A DNA stretch of 64,000 nt from DASPNH01 sp035626675. Its GTDB lineage: Bacteria > Desulfobacterota > Binatia > UBA1149 > CAITLU01. The notes beneath the pieces were generated by a model. It ran no database searches. It was not told where the DNA came from and was given only the letters and a program-made list of their open reading frames with translations. Below, one piece after another: positions 9,708-18,676 of this stretch (within the stretch, counting starts at the first letter, position 1; every line of letters begins with the position of its first letter). Location of the stretch: NCBI GenBank assembly GCA_035626675.1, contig DASPNH010000207.1:8917-72916 (forward strand). The letters are read 5' to 3'. Position numbers and translations under genes: made by a program.

Positions 9708-10498
9708 TGCTCGAGTTCGCGTTCGCGCAGCGGGCGCTGGCTGCGGTCGTCGTGGTGGGTCTGCTGTGCGGACTGCTCGGGTTCTTCGTGGTGCTGCGCC
9801 GTCTCGCCTTCATCGGCGTGGGCATCTCGCATTCGGCCGTGGGCGGCGTGGCCATCGGGCTGCTGCTCGGAGTGGATCCGAGCCTGTCGGCGGCAGTGTT
9901 CGCGATCCTGGTCGCGCTGGCCATGTCCTGGATCGCGCGGAGCCGGCGCATCTCCGAGGATGCCGTCATCGGCGTCTTCCTGTCGGCGTCGATGGCACTG
10001 GGACTGGTCCTGCTCAGCCTCCGACACGGGTTTCAGCAGGATCTCTTCGGCTATCTGTTCGGAAGCGTGCTCGCCATCTCGGCAGCAGAGCTTGCCGCCA
10101 TCGGCGGGCTCGCCGTGTTGGTGAGCGGGATCGTGTTCGTCACCTTTCGCGAGATGCTGTTCGTCGCGTTCGACGAAGAGGTGGCGCGCGCTTACGGGCG
10201 CCCGGTCGATGCCCTGGATGCCGTCCTGCTCGTTGTGCTGGCGGTGACCATCGTCGCCGGCGTTCGCGTCGTGGGAGTGCTGCTGATCGAGGCGCTGCTG
10301 GTCGTTCCGGCCGCAACGGCGGCGCTGTGGACCCTCGACTTCCGCCGCCAGATCGCGCTGTCGATGGGCCTCGGCGCTGCCAGCGGCGTGCTGGGGCTGA
10401 CGCTGTCCTACCAGTTCGACGTAGCCGCAGGCGGCGCGATCGTTCTGGTGGCCGTGACCTGCTTCTTCGCCTCGCTGCTGGTGCGGCGCGGGCAGTGA
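9707..10498 (+). CDS. znuB: Zinc/manganese ABC transporter permease (ZnuB-like)
   Basis: 263 residues from ATG 9707, which overlaps the ATPase stop. There are seven to eight hydrophobic segments. The ABC-3 permease fold is recognisable from FVVLRRLAFIGVGISHSAVGG near the start and GVLLIEALLVVPAATA about two thirds in. It forms the membrane channel for the ZnuC-like ATPase. An in-frame upstream start (9644) would only add residues encoded inside znuC. Confidence 0.92.
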   Translation: MLEFAFAQRALAAVVVVGLLCGLLGFFVVLRRLAFIGVGISHSAVGGVAIGLLLGVDPSLSAAVFAILVALAMSWIARSRRISEDAVIGVFLSASMALGLVLLSLRHGFQQDLFGYLFGSVLAISAAELAAIGGLAVLVSGIVFVTFREMLFVAFDEEVARAYGRPVDALDAVLLVVLAVTIVAGVRVVGVLLIEALLVVPAATAALWTLDFRRQIALSMGLGAASGVLGLTLSYQFDVAAGGAIVLVAVTCFFASLLVRRGQ

Positions 10499-10648
10499 CG
10501 ACGGTCGAGACGGGGCCGAATCGCCGCGACGTTCCCATCTCCCTGTTCGCCGTGGCCTTGGTGAAGCGCGGCATGATGCCGGCGCGCCGACCGCAGGACC
10601 TGCGGCACTGATTCCCCCTGGAACCGGTCAGCGGCTATAAGGCCGTCC

Positions 10649-10873
10649 ATGCCAGCCTCCGACCTGGACCAGACGCTCCTGCGCGTCCTGCTCGAGCAGC
10701 AGCTCGACCGCTTCGAACGCAACCTGTCCAGCGAGAACCCCGGCCTCTCCCAAAGCGAACGCGAACGCTACATGCGAGCCGCCCGCCTCTTCGTGAACCA
10801 GATCCTCGGCGCCTCGCCCAAAACCCGAGGCCGCAAGGCCAGGCCCGCCAAGCGCCCCCCGACGATCGCATGA
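10649..10873 (+). CDS. Small basic hypothetical protein
   Basis: 74 residues from ATG 10649. The first two thirds look helical and amphipathic (LLEQQLDRFERNLSS, then SQSERERYMRAARLFVNQIL), and the tail is Lys/Arg/Pro-rich. It sits alone between the permease and the convergent SDR gene. No family is recognised. Biased amino-acid periodicity argues for real coding, but its small size leaves doubt. Confidence 0.5.
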   Translation: MPASDLDQTLLRVLLEQQLDRFERNLSSENPGLSQSERERYMRAARLFVNQILGASPKTRGRKARPAKRPPTIA

Positions 10874-10895
10874 CCGCCGCCTCTGGAAGCGCGGC

Positions 10896-11654
10896 CTAGT
10901 ATCTGCCGAAACCGCCCGAGATGCTGATCGCCTGTCCCGTGATCCATGAGGCGCGGTCGCTGCAGAGGAACGTGATCATCGGCGCGATGTCCTCGGGCTG
11001 GCCGAGTCGTCCGAGCGGATAGAACCTGGCGGCCTGCTTCTCCATCTCCTCGTCGATGTAGGCCGTCATCGGCGTGCGCGTGACGCCGGGACAGACCGCG
11101 TTGACGTTGATGGACGATCGACCCAGCTCCAGTGCCAGGCCCCGCGTCAGCGAGATGACGCCGCCCTTGGTCGCTCCATACACGACCATCCTCTTCTCGT
11201 TGGCGCGGCCGGCTTCCGAAGCGATCGATACGATCTTTCCATAGCGACGCTCGATCATGTGAGCGGAGGCCGCGCGGCAGCAGTTCATCACGCCGAGCAG
11301 ATTGATGCCGATCAGATCCTGCCACTCCTGCGGATCGGTCTGCACGAAGAACGAAGCCGAGCCGCCGATACCGGCCGAGTTGACGAGGATATCGAGCTTT
11401 CCGAAGCGGGCGACGGTCTCGTCGATGGCCCTGCGGCAGGCACCCAGGTCGCGAACGTCCAGGCGCACCGCCTCGGCCTCCACGCCCAATCCGAGCAGTG
11501 CGCTGCGGGTGGCCTCGAGCGCGGATTCGTTGACGTCGGCCAGCATCACCGAAACGCCCTCGGCGGCCATCGTCTCCGCCGTGCACTTTCCGAGTCCCGA
11601 GGCGCCACCCGTAATGAAGGCGACCTTACCTTTGAGCTCCAGATCCATCGTCAT
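10896..11654 (-). CDS. SDR-family oxidoreductase
   Basis: 252 residues with a classical short-chain dehydrogenase layout: TGGASGLG (NAD(P) loop, about 16-23), NSAG, the catalytic Ser in SIASEAG and YGATK (YxxxK). The Asp at the end of the second strand (MLADVN) suggests NAD preference. Nearest named relatives by motif are 3-oxoacyl-ACP reductase (FabG) and 2-hydroxycyclohexanecarboxyl-CoA dehydrogenase (BadH); the substrate cannot be set from sequence. It is monocistronic, with the terminator of the next gene lying directly upstream. Confidence 0.9.
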   Translation of the reverse strand: MTMDLELKGKVAFITGGASGLGKCTAETMAAEGVSVMLADVNESALEATRSALLGLGVEAEAVRLDVRDLGACRRAIDETVARFGKLDILVNSAGIGGSASFFVQTDPQEWQDLIGINLLGVMNCCRAASAHMIERRYGKIVSIASEAGRANEKRMVVYGATKGGVISLTRGLALELGRSSINVNAVCPGVTRTPMTAYIDEEMEKQAARFYPLGRLGQPEDIAPMITFLCSDRASWITGQAISISGGFGRY

Positions 11655-11684
11655 CTCCTGGGCGCGCCGAGCGGCGCAAGGCAG

Positions 11685-11719
11685 AAAAAAAGGGCGCTCC
11701 CTTTCGGAAGCGCCCTTTT
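11685..11719 (-). terminator. Rho-independent terminator of the duplicated-dockerin gene
   Basis: AAAAGGGCGCT on the left pairs with AGCGCCCTTTT on the right, with a short loop around CCCTTTCGG. Read on the minus strand the hairpin is followed by seven T residues (A run 11685-11691 on the plus strand). It lies 24 bases behind the stop codon of the gene ending at 11743. Confidence 0.85.
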
Positions 11720-11742
11720 CCTGGAACGCCGCTACGGCGTCG

Positions 11743-13296
11743 TTACTCGATCGGCGGAGCCGGAGGCGTCGCCGGCGGCGCCGGGCAATCGAACACCACC
11801 GGCAGTCCTACGCTGTGCATCAGCGCGCGCAGGGCATCGGTCGAGTTGATCGCGTCGTTGCCCGTGATGTCGCAGACGAAGTCCGTGCACGGCACGTTGT
11901 CGACGCTGGCATTCAGGATGTACTGCGCATCCAGGATGTTGACGTCGCCGCTGTCGTCGGTGTCGCCGCAGTCGACGAGCAGACAGGCCGAGTTGCAGAA
12001 GTCGCCGTTCTCGAACTCGGTGTCGCCGTCGTCGCAGGTCTCCTTCGTCTCGAGGAAGCCGTTGCCGCAGGTGACGCTGACATCCGGGCACTCGAGCAGC
12101 ACCGGCAGACCCACGGCGAACTGGAGGGCACGCAGGGCGTCGGAGGCGCGGATGCGGAAGTCGCCGGTGACGTCGCAGATCAGCAGGGTGCAGCTCTGCA
12201 GGCCGACGGCGGCATTCAGGATGTAGAGAGCGTCGGTGGCGTCATGGACGCCGTCGTCGTTGGTGTCACCGCACTCGATCAGCGTGCAATCGATGCGGCA
12301 GAAGTCGCCGCTCATCGTCTCGTTGTCGCCGTCGTCGCACTCTTCCTCGATGTTCAGCTGCCCGTTGCCGCACTTGCTGCTGCAGGGGAAGAAGATGTCG
12401 AGGAAGCGGAACACCGGGTGATGGTGGAACTCGAACATGCACTCCACCAGCGCCGGCAGCGGGAACACCGAGTCGTTGTCGGGGAACTCGCAGCGGTGCG
12501 GGAAGTTCAGGTTCTCGAGATCGATGGCCGGGCAGCTGTTCGGGATGCCGCGCAGCAGGAAGTTGTGCGCTTCCACGACGCGCTCGTCCGTGTACGGACG
12601 GCCCGTATCGGGATCCTGCGGGTCACGCTCGCGGCGGCAATCGATGTCGGGCGGCAGATCGATGGCACGCACGGCCTGGCGGAGCAGGCAGCGGCCCCGC
12701 CACTCGATCTCGGCGCGCGTCATGTTGGCCGAGTTGCGAGCGATGGTGTCCTGGCAGATCTGCTCGGCCGTCGAGAGATGGCCCGGGAAGGGCGGATGCT
12801 CCACGTCCAGGATGAACGTGCCGAGGGTCTTGGCGCGATCCAGCAGGCATACGTTGTGATCGAAGGCAGTGTAGGGCGCACCGTCCGGATCGGGGCAGAA
12901 GCCCGGATAGCCGAGGTTGGTCAGATCGATGCCCGAGCAGTGGGTCAGGATACGACGCGTCATGCGTGCTTCGGCAGCGCGCAGGCGACGGTCCGTATCC
13001 TTGTCATTGGTGGTGCCAGGCTCGTCGTTCGTGATCTGAGCCAGACAATTGAGCTCGCCGGGCGCTTCGACGCCGGCGATCTCCTTGAAGAAGCAGTCCT
13101 GGCGCGCGTCAATGAACGTGTTGAAGTACTCGAGCGTCGCCAGGAAGCTCGTGCGAAGGCAGATGAATTCCGAGTTCGAGAGGAACGGGAAATCCTCGCC
13201 TTCACCAGGACACTGAGCCGACGCGGACGTCGGGGCCATGAGCGTCATCAGCGTGAGGCCGAGAGCCGCGTTTCGGAGGAAGCGTCGCAACATCAT
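11743..13296 (-). CDS. Secreted Cys-rich protein with two tandem CGNG/dockerin-like modules
   Basis: 517 residues, with the start supported by AGAAGGG a few bases upstream. A signal peptide (1-27, ends TSASA) is followed by a Cys-containing N-terminal domain with unclear fold (28-300). Residues about 309-403 and 410-504 are two copies of one module. Each copy has a CGNG...CDDGD Cys-rich hook and then CGDTNDDGV...ATDALYIL and CDVTGD...SDALRAL, that is, two calcium-loop/helix units like type I dockerin. A Pro-rich tail follows. Dockerins bind cohesins or stabilise by calcium; here a cell-surface or structural role is inferred. A Rho-independent hairpin terminates the gene. Confidence 0.85.
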   Translation of the reverse strand: MMLRRFLRNAALGLTLMTLMAPTSASAQCPGEGEDFPFLSNSEFICLRTSFLATLEYFNTFIDARQDCFFKEIAGVEAPGELNCLAQITNDEPGTTNDKDTDRRLRAAEARMTRRILTHCSGIDLTNLGYPGFCPDPDGAPYTAFDHNVCLLDRAKTLGTFILDVEHPPFPGHLSTAEQICQDTIARNSANMTRAEIEWRGRCLLRQAVRAIDLPPDIDCRRERDPQDPDTGRPYTDERVVEAHNFLLRGIPNSCPAIDLENLNFPHRCEFPDNDSVFPLPALVECMFEFHHHPVFRFLDIFFPCSSKCGNGQLNIEEECDDGDNETMSGDFCRIDCTLIECGDTNDDGVHDATDALYILNAAVGLQSCTLLICDVTGDFRIRASDALRALQFAVGLPVLLECPDVSVTCGNGFLETKETCDDGDTEFENGDFCNSACLLVDCGDTDDSGDVNILDAQYILNASVDNVPCTDFVCDITGNDAINSTDALRALMHSVGLPVVFDCPAPPATPPAPPIE

Positions 13297-13569
13297 CTAT
13301 CCCTTCTCAATCCAGCAGTTTGGTCGTGTTTGACGACAGGCGGAGAGAGCCTTGCCGACTTTCGCGTCTATCCTAAGAGGGCGGCAGAATTCAAGGAAAT
13401 CCCTCTGTACATTCGACCTGAGCCCCCCGGCTGGCGATACGTTCGAGCTTGACATCAAAGGACGACCGACGTCCCTTACAGCCGCTTCTAAGCATTACAG
13501 ATTCCTCACGAATTGAAAACCGCAGATGCGTCCAACCAACGTCGCTTCCAGCCATCACATGACGATTCG

Positions 13570-14658
13570 ATGACCGAGAGCGACATCCGCGAGCATCTGA
13601 AGACCGTAAAATATCCCGGCTTCACCCGGGATATCGTTTCCTTCGGCGTCATCAAGAGCATTTCCCTCAGGCCGGACCGTCTCGAAGTCCGGCTCAACGT
13701 ACTGACCGAAAACACCGATGTTGCCGGGCAGATCGTGGCCGGGATCGAGCAGGCACTGGCCGGGCTGCCCGGCCTGCCGCCGGCGGCCGTGATCATCGAG
13801 CCGAAGGAAGTCGATGCCGGAGCTCAGGCCCGGGACCTGGCCAAGGCCATGGGCAAGGGACCCAAGGGGCTGCCCGGGGTGCGTAAGATCGTGGCCGTGG
13901 CCAGCGGCAAGGGCGGCGTCGGCAAATCGACGGTCGCCTCGAACCTTGCCGTCGCGCTTGCCAGGCGCGGCCTCAGAGTCGGCCTACTGGACGCCGACCT
14001 GTACGGCCCGAGCATGCCGACCATGTTCGGCGTGGCCAAAGGCGAGGCCGGCGCCAGCGATGACGAGGGCCGCTTCGTCCCGGCCCAGAAATACGGCGTT
14101 TCCCTCGTTTCCATGGGCTTTTTCGTCGGCGAGGGTGCTCCGCTGATCTGGCGCGGACCGATGCTGACCAAGGCACTGAACCAGTTCCTGAACGATGTCG
14201 CCTGGGGCGAGCTCGACGTCATGGTCCTGGATCTGCCACCCGGCACCGGCGACATCCAGATGACCTTGACCCAGACCCTGGCCATGGATGCAGGCATCAT
14301 CGTGACCACGCCGCAGGACGTGGCCCTGGCCGACGTCGAGCGCGGCCTGAAGATGTTCCAGCAGGCGCAGGTTCCGGTCCTCGGCGTGGTCGAGAACATG
14401 AGCTTCCATGTCTGCACGGGCTGCGGGGCCCAGGCTCACATTTTTGGAAGAGGAGGCGGGGCCTCCATGGCACAGCGCGTCGGACTGAGCCTGCTCGGCG
14501 CGGTTCCGCTGGTTCGGACGGTTCGCGAGGCCGGTGATGCCGGGGCTCCGGTGGTCGCGGCCGAGCCCTCGAGCCCTGCGGCCGCCGCCTTCGTCGATAT
14601 CGCCGACCGGATCATCGAAGGTCTTCGCGTCGGGGCCGGAGTGGTCGGCCATGCCTGA
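13570..14658 (+). CDS. apbC: Mrp/ApbC-type Fe-S carrier ATPase with N-terminal MIP18 (DUF59) domain
   Basis: 362 residues from ATG 13570 (a TTG at 13513 is the only longer option). Residues 1-78 form a MIP18-like domain (SDIREHLKTVKYPG...). The ParA/MinD-like NTPase follows with deviant Walker A SGKGGVGKST (112-121), the switch LDLPPGTGD, and the cluster-binding pair CTGC (Cys282, Cys285). Such proteins hold a bridging [4Fe-4S] cluster in a dimer and pass it to apoproteins. The gene overlaps a second Mrp gene by 8 bases. See the finding on domain split. Confidence 0.93.
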   Translation: MTESDIREHLKTVKYPGFTRDIVSFGVIKSISLRPDRLEVRLNVLTENTDVAGQIVAGIEQALAGLPGLPPAAVIIEPKEVDAGAQARDLAKAMGKGPKGLPGVRKIVAVASGKGGVGKSTVASNLAVALARRGLRVGLLDADLYGPSMPTMFGVAKGEAGASDDEGRFVPAQKYGVSLVSMGFFVGEGAPLIWRGPMLTKALNQFLNDVAWGELDVMVLDLPPGTGDIQMTLTQTLAMDAGIIVTTPQDVALADVERGLKMFQQAQVPVLGVVENMSFHVCTGCGAQAHIFGRGGGASMAQRVGLSLLGAVPLVRTVREAGDAGAPVVAAEPSSPAAAAFVDIADRIIEGLRVGAGVVGHA

Positions 14659-15787
14659 GACGCAGCCGTCGGTTTCGCGTCAACCGCGCCTGGACGGCGT
14701 TGCCCGCATCATCGCCGTGGCCAGCGGCAAGGGCGGCGTGGGCAAGTCGACGGTGGCCGCCAATCTTGCCGTGGCACTCCAGTCGCTGGGGCGACGCGTG
14801 GGTCTGGCCGACGTCGACATCTACGGTCCCAGCGCTCCCATGATGTTCGGCGTCAGCGAGCTTCCGCGTCCCGATCCCGACAAGCGCCTGATGCATCCGG
14901 TGGATGCCTATGGCGTCCAGATCATGTCGATGGGCTTCTTCCTGGACGATCAGGCTCCGGTGGTCTGGCGAGGGCCGATGGCGATGAGCGCGACCAAGCA
15001 GTTCCTGCGCGGCGTTGCCTGGGGTGAGCTCGACTACCTGATCGTCGATCTGCCGCCGGGAACCGGCGACATCCCGCTGACGCTGGCCCAGGAGGTTCCT
15101 CTGGACGGCGGCGTCATCGTCACCACGCCGCAGGACGTCGCGCTGGCCGACGTCACGCGCGGCGTGGCGATGTTTCGTCGTTTGAGCACGCCGATTCTCG
15201 GCGTGGTCGTCAACATGTCGGGCTATGTGTGCCCGCAATGTGGCACGCGCGACGAGCTGTTCGGGACGCAGCGGTCCGAGGAGATCAGCCGCGCCATCGG
15301 TGCGCCGGTCCTGGCCGAGGTGCCGATCGACGCCCGAGTCTGCGAGACCGGAGATGCCGGCCGTCCCATCGTGCTCTCCGAGCCCTCGCATCCCGCTTCG
15401 GTCGCGTTCCTTTCTCTTGCGCGTTCGGTCGAAGACAGTCTGGGCAAGCTTCGCGCGGATCTGTACGGCCCCGAGCCCGTCGACATCTCTCGAGACGATG
15501 CCGCCCGCATCGTGCGGGTGCGCTGGAGCGATGACGTGACGACGTCGTACACGTACAGCGGTCTTCGCGGCTGGTGTCCGTGCGCGCAGTGTCAGGGACA
15601 CTCCGGACAGACCCGCTTCGTCGAGGTCGACGATCCAATGCTGGTCGGGCACGAAGGCGTCGGACGCTATGCGATCCGCTTTCTCTGGGCGGACGGGCAT
15701 TCGACGGGGATGTATTCCTACGACTGGCTGCGCGAGATCGCGGATTTCGCCGAGTGTCGGCCTGATCGGGGCGGCGGGCGCGCATAG
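14651..15787 (+). CDS. Second Mrp-type Fe-S carrier ATPase with C-terminal DUF971 domain
   Basis: 378 residues from ATG 14651, eight bases inside the previous gene. It lacks the MIP18 domain and opens almost directly with SGKGGVGKST (25-34). Switch LPPGTGD and the cluster pair CPQC (Cys194, Cys197) are intact. Residues about 283-370 form a DUF971 domain (RIVRVRWSDD..., CPCAQC, FLWADGHSTGMYSYDWLRE), the small beta domain also found at the N-terminus of gamma-butyrobetaine hydroxylases. Mrp-DUF971 fusion occurs in plant HCF101. The overlap implies fixed stoichiometry with the first Mrp protein. Confidence 0.92.
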   Translation: MPETQPSVSRQPRLDGVARIIAVASGKGGVGKSTVAANLAVALQSLGRRVGLADVDIYGPSAPMMFGVSELPRPDPDKRLMHPVDAYGVQIMSMGFFLDDQAPVVWRGPMAMSATKQFLRGVAWGELDYLIVDLPPGTGDIPLTLAQEVPLDGGVIVTTPQDVALADVTRGVAMFRRLSTPILGVVVNMSGYVCPQCGTRDELFGTQRSEEISRAIGAPVLAEVPIDARVCETGDAGRPIVLSEPSHPASVAFLSLARSVEDSLGKLRADLYGPEPVDISRDDAARIVRVRWSDDVTTSYTYSGLRGWCPCAQCQGHSGQTRFVEVDDPMLVGHEGVGRYAIRFLWADGHSTGMYSYDWLREIADFAECRPDRGGGRA

Positions 15788-15860
15788 CGGGCGATCTGCG
15801 GCGTTGGACGGCTGGTCGCTCGCTCTGGCGGGCCCCCGGCCACCTTGGCTCACTGCCTCG

Positions 15861-16910
15861 TCATGCGCCGAGCTGGGGGAGCACTTCCTGGGTCAGCAGC
15901 TGCATGCTGCGGGTGCATTTTTCTACTTCGAGGCCGCCGATCCTGGTCCAGGCCAGGTACGTGGTGATGCCGCAGGCGCGGCGAATGCGGTCGATGCCGG
16001 CGGCGACTTCATCGGGATTGCCGCAGATGACCGCGCCGCGGTCCAGGGCGGTTTGCCACTCGACGTTGCGCAGGAAGTCGCGCGCCTGCTCGTAGGTCTC
16101 GTAGCCTCGCGCGGTCGTGGCGGCGTTGCCGATGTGGTCGGCGAGTGTGCGGTAGTACCACAAGACGCGATCCTGCAGATCCGCGTGAGCCTGTGCCGTG
16201 GTGTCGGCAACGTACGTGATGACGAGCGCACCGACCTGGCGTGTCTCGGGCGCGATGCCGCTCTTGCGAAGGCCGGCTCGCCAGTCGCCGACCTGCGCCG
16301 CCCCTTCGGCCGCGTCGAAGCCGAAGACCGGTGCGCACAGCAGATGAAAGCCCTCGCTGCCGCACGGCTCGAAGCTCCCGGGCGACAGGCACGCCATCCA
16401 TAGCGGCGGATGCGGCTGCTGCAGCGGCCGCGGGCGAAGCGTGGCGCCCTCGACGTTCCAGTACGTGCCGTCGTGTGTGACGCGCTCTTCGGTCCACAGG
16501 CGCCGGATGAGCTGGACGCTTTCACGGAATCGGTCGCGGGCGGTGCCCGGATCGATGCCGAAGCCGGCGAACTCGTGCCGCTGGTAGCCGCGCCCGATTC
16601 CCATCTCGACGCGTCCGCCGGACAGATGGTCGAGGAGCGCGAACTCTTCGGCAAGCCGCACAGGATGATGCAGGCTGACGACGTTGACCGCCGAGGCCAG
16701 GCGAATGCGCTTCGTCCGCGCAGCGGCTGCCGCCATGACGACGGCCGGTGATCCGCAGATGCCGTAGTCGCCGAAGTGATGCTCGGCGATCCAGGCCGAG
16801 TCGTAACCGAGTCGTTCCGCCAGCTCGATCAGATGCATCTGCTCGGCCATTGCGCGAGCGTCGCCCATGCCCTGCGGCGATTCGAAGATGTGGACGCTGC
16901 CGAGCTTCAC
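15861..16910 (-). CDS. LLM-class flavin-dependent oxidoreductase (luciferase-like)
   Basis: 349 residues. The GTG start at 16910 is supported by GGAG about 6 bases upstream. The luciferase-like TIM barrel is clear from AERLGYDSAWIAEHHFGDYG near the N-terminus and GRVEMGIGRGYQRHEFAGFG at about 98-117. These enzymes use FMNH2 or F420 to oxidise or reduce organic substrates; the cofactor cannot be told here. It begins 13 bases after the enoyl-CoA hydratase stop, so the two form an operon. Confidence 0.9.
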   Translation of the reverse strand: MKLGSVHIFESPQGMGDARAMAEQMHLIELAERLGYDSAWIAEHHFGDYGICGSPAVVMAAAAARTKRIRLASAVNVVSLHHPVRLAEEFALLDHLSGGRVEMGIGRGYQRHEFAGFGIDPGTARDRFRESVQLIRRLWTEERVTHDGTYWNVEGATLRPRPLQQPHPPLWMACLSPGSFEPCGSEGFHLLCAPVFGFDAAEGAAQVGDWRAGLRKSGIAPETRQVGALVITYVADTTAQAHADLQDRVLWYYRTLADHIGNAATTARGYETYEQARDFLRNVEWQTALDRGAVICGNPDEVAAGIDRIRRACGITTYLAWTRIGGLEVEKCTRSMQLLTQEVLPQLGA

Positions 16911-16923
16911 GAGCTCCGACTTC

Positions 16924-17781
16924 TCAGACCTTCGGCTCGATCCACCACGGGTAGAACTCGGGCATGTCCGTCCAGGAGCTCATCGTGAACCTGGGCGCGC
17001 GCTTTTCGAGGAAGCTCTGCACGCCCTCATAAGCGTCGGGGCTGCGACCCATCGCGAAGATGGCCTTGGAGTCGATGAGATGGGCGTGCTGCGGATCGGG
17101 CTGCCCGAGCCCATGCCAGAGCAGCGCGCGCGCAAGGGCTACCGACACCGCACTGGTGTTGTCGGCGATCTCGCGCGCCAGCTCCATCGCCTTGGGCAAC
17201 ACCTGATCGGCAGGAACGACGTAGTTGAACAGACCCGAGTCCTTCTCGTCGGCGGCTCGAAAGACGCGCCCGGTCACGCACAGCTCGACGGCCTTGTTGA
17301 TGCCGACGATGCGCGGCAGGAACCACGACGAGCACGCCTCGGGCACGATGCCGCGCCGGGCGAAGACGAAACCGATCTTGGCGTCTTCGGCGACCACGCG
17401 GATGTCCATCGGCAGCGTCATCGTGATGCCGACGCCGACGGCGGCTCCGTTGATGGCTGCGATGACGGGCTTGCGCGACGCGAACAGTGCCAGCGAAACG
17501 CGGCCGCCGCCGTCGCGATGCCCCGTCAGCCCGACCTCTTCGCCCGCGGCCTCGGCGTCGAACGTCTTGCCTCCGGCGCCCAGGTCGGCGCCCGCGCAGA
17601 ACGCGCGTCCCTCTCCGGTCACCACCAGCACGCGCACGGAATCGTCGCGTGCGGCCGACTCCAGCACTTCGAGCATCTCGTTCAGCATGCGATTGGTGAA
17701 TGCGTTCATGCGATCGGGCCGGCTGAGAGTGATGACGCCGACGCGATTCTCTACGACGTACTTGATCTGCCTGAGGTCCAT
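16924..17781 (-). CDS. Enoyl-CoA hydratase/isomerase family protein
   Basis: 285 residues from ATG 17781; an upstream GTG at 17799 is possible but has no better ribosome site. Crotonase motifs: AFCAGADLG (first oxyanion loop), AINGAAVGVGITMTLPMDIR (second), and a Glu in RRGIVPEACSSWFLPRIVG at the position of the catalytic Glu164 of rat hydratase. Long for the family because of a C-terminal extension (APRFTMSSWTDMPEFYPWW). It acts on CoA thioesters, probably in fatty-acid or aromatic degradation with the downstream LLM enzyme. Confidence 0.9.
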   Translation of the reverse strand: MDLRQIKYVVENRVGVITLSRPDRMNAFTNRMLNEMLEVLESAARDDSVRVLVVTGEGRAFCAGADLGAGGKTFDAEAAGEEVGLTGHRDGGGRVSLALFASRKPVIAAINGAAVGVGITMTLPMDIRVVAEDAKIGFVFARRGIVPEACSSWFLPRIVGINKAVELCVTGRVFRAADEKDSGLFNYVVPADQVLPKAMELAREIADNTSAVSVALARALLWHGLGQPDPQHAHLIDSKAIFAMGRSPDAYEGVQSFLEKRAPRFTMSSWTDMPEFYPWWIEPKV

Positions 17782-17877
17782 GGTGTTTTCCCTGCGCACA
17801 TCCCGATGGGTGCGCGCCCGACCGTGGCTTTTTGCCTTTGACGTCCCGCGTGCTACCCCGCGCGCCAGGAGGCCTCG

Positions 17878-18597
17878 ATGAATACCACGAACGAGCGAGT
17901 GAGCGTTCCCGTTTCCGGCGCTTCGATGCCCGCGTACCTGTCACGCCCGGAGGATGCCGGCAACTATCCTGGCGTCATCCTGTTTCAAGAGATCTTCGGC
18001 GTGAACCGTCACATCCGCGCCGTGGCCGATCGCATCGCGGCCGAAGGGTACGTGGTGTTGGCGCCCGAACCGTTCCATCGCACCGCGCCCGGGATCGAGC
18101 TCGGTTACGACCCGGCCGGTCTCGGCAAGGGCATCGAGCTGATGCAGAAGGTCAAACCCGAGGAGCTGCTCGCCGACATTCACGGCGCCCACGACTACCT
18201 GAAGGGCCGAGCCGACGTCGGCGGCAAGGGCATCGGCGTCATGGGCTTCTGTTTCGGCGGCCACCTGACCTACCTGACCGCAGGGGAGGTGCCCGTGGCA
18301 GCGGCCGCCAGCTTCTATGGCGGTGGCATCGCCAGCACGCCGGCGACCCTGGACCGGACCAGCAACATCAAGGGAAAGATCCTGTGCTTCTTCGGCGAGA
18401 ACGACGGCTACATTCCCATGTCCGACGTCGAGAAGATCCGCACGGCCCTGAAGGATGCAGGTGTCCGGCACGAGGTCCACGTCTACCCGAATGTGGGTCA
18501 CGGCTTCTTCTGCGACGAGCGGCCCGACTACGACGCGAAATCGGCGGCCGATGCATGGCAGCGCGTGACCGCGCTTTTTAAGGAAGAACTAAGCTGA
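17878..18597 (+). CDS. Dienelactone hydrolase family protein
   Basis: 239 residues with the carboxymethylenebutenolidase signature: QEIFGVN (Glu that polarises the nucleophile), the elbow GFCFGGH with Cys as nucleophile, an Asp in GENDGYIP, and His in VGHGFFCDE. The Cys-His-Asp triad is complete. AGGAGGCC at about 17868-17875 gives a good ribosome site. True substrate may be a dienelactone from catechol cleavage or another lactone. It diverges from the enoyl-CoA hydratase operon. Confidence 0.93.
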   Translation: MNTTNERVSVPVSGASMPAYLSRPEDAGNYPGVILFQEIFGVNRHIRAVADRIAAEGYVVLAPEPFHRTAPGIELGYDPAGLGKGIELMQKVKPEELLADIHGAHDYLKGRADVGGKGIGVMGFCFGGHLTYLTAGEVPVAAAASFYGGGIASTPATLDRTSNIKGKILCFFGENDGYIPMSDVEKIRTALKDAGVRHEVHVYPNVGHGFFCDERPDYDAKSAADAWQRVTALFKEELS

Positions 18598-18676
18598 AAA
18601 TCGTCAGCTTCCTGCGCCGGGATGCGGCAATTGCTGCTGACTCGTGCGTCGCCGCTCTGCTATGTATGGCGGGCTC

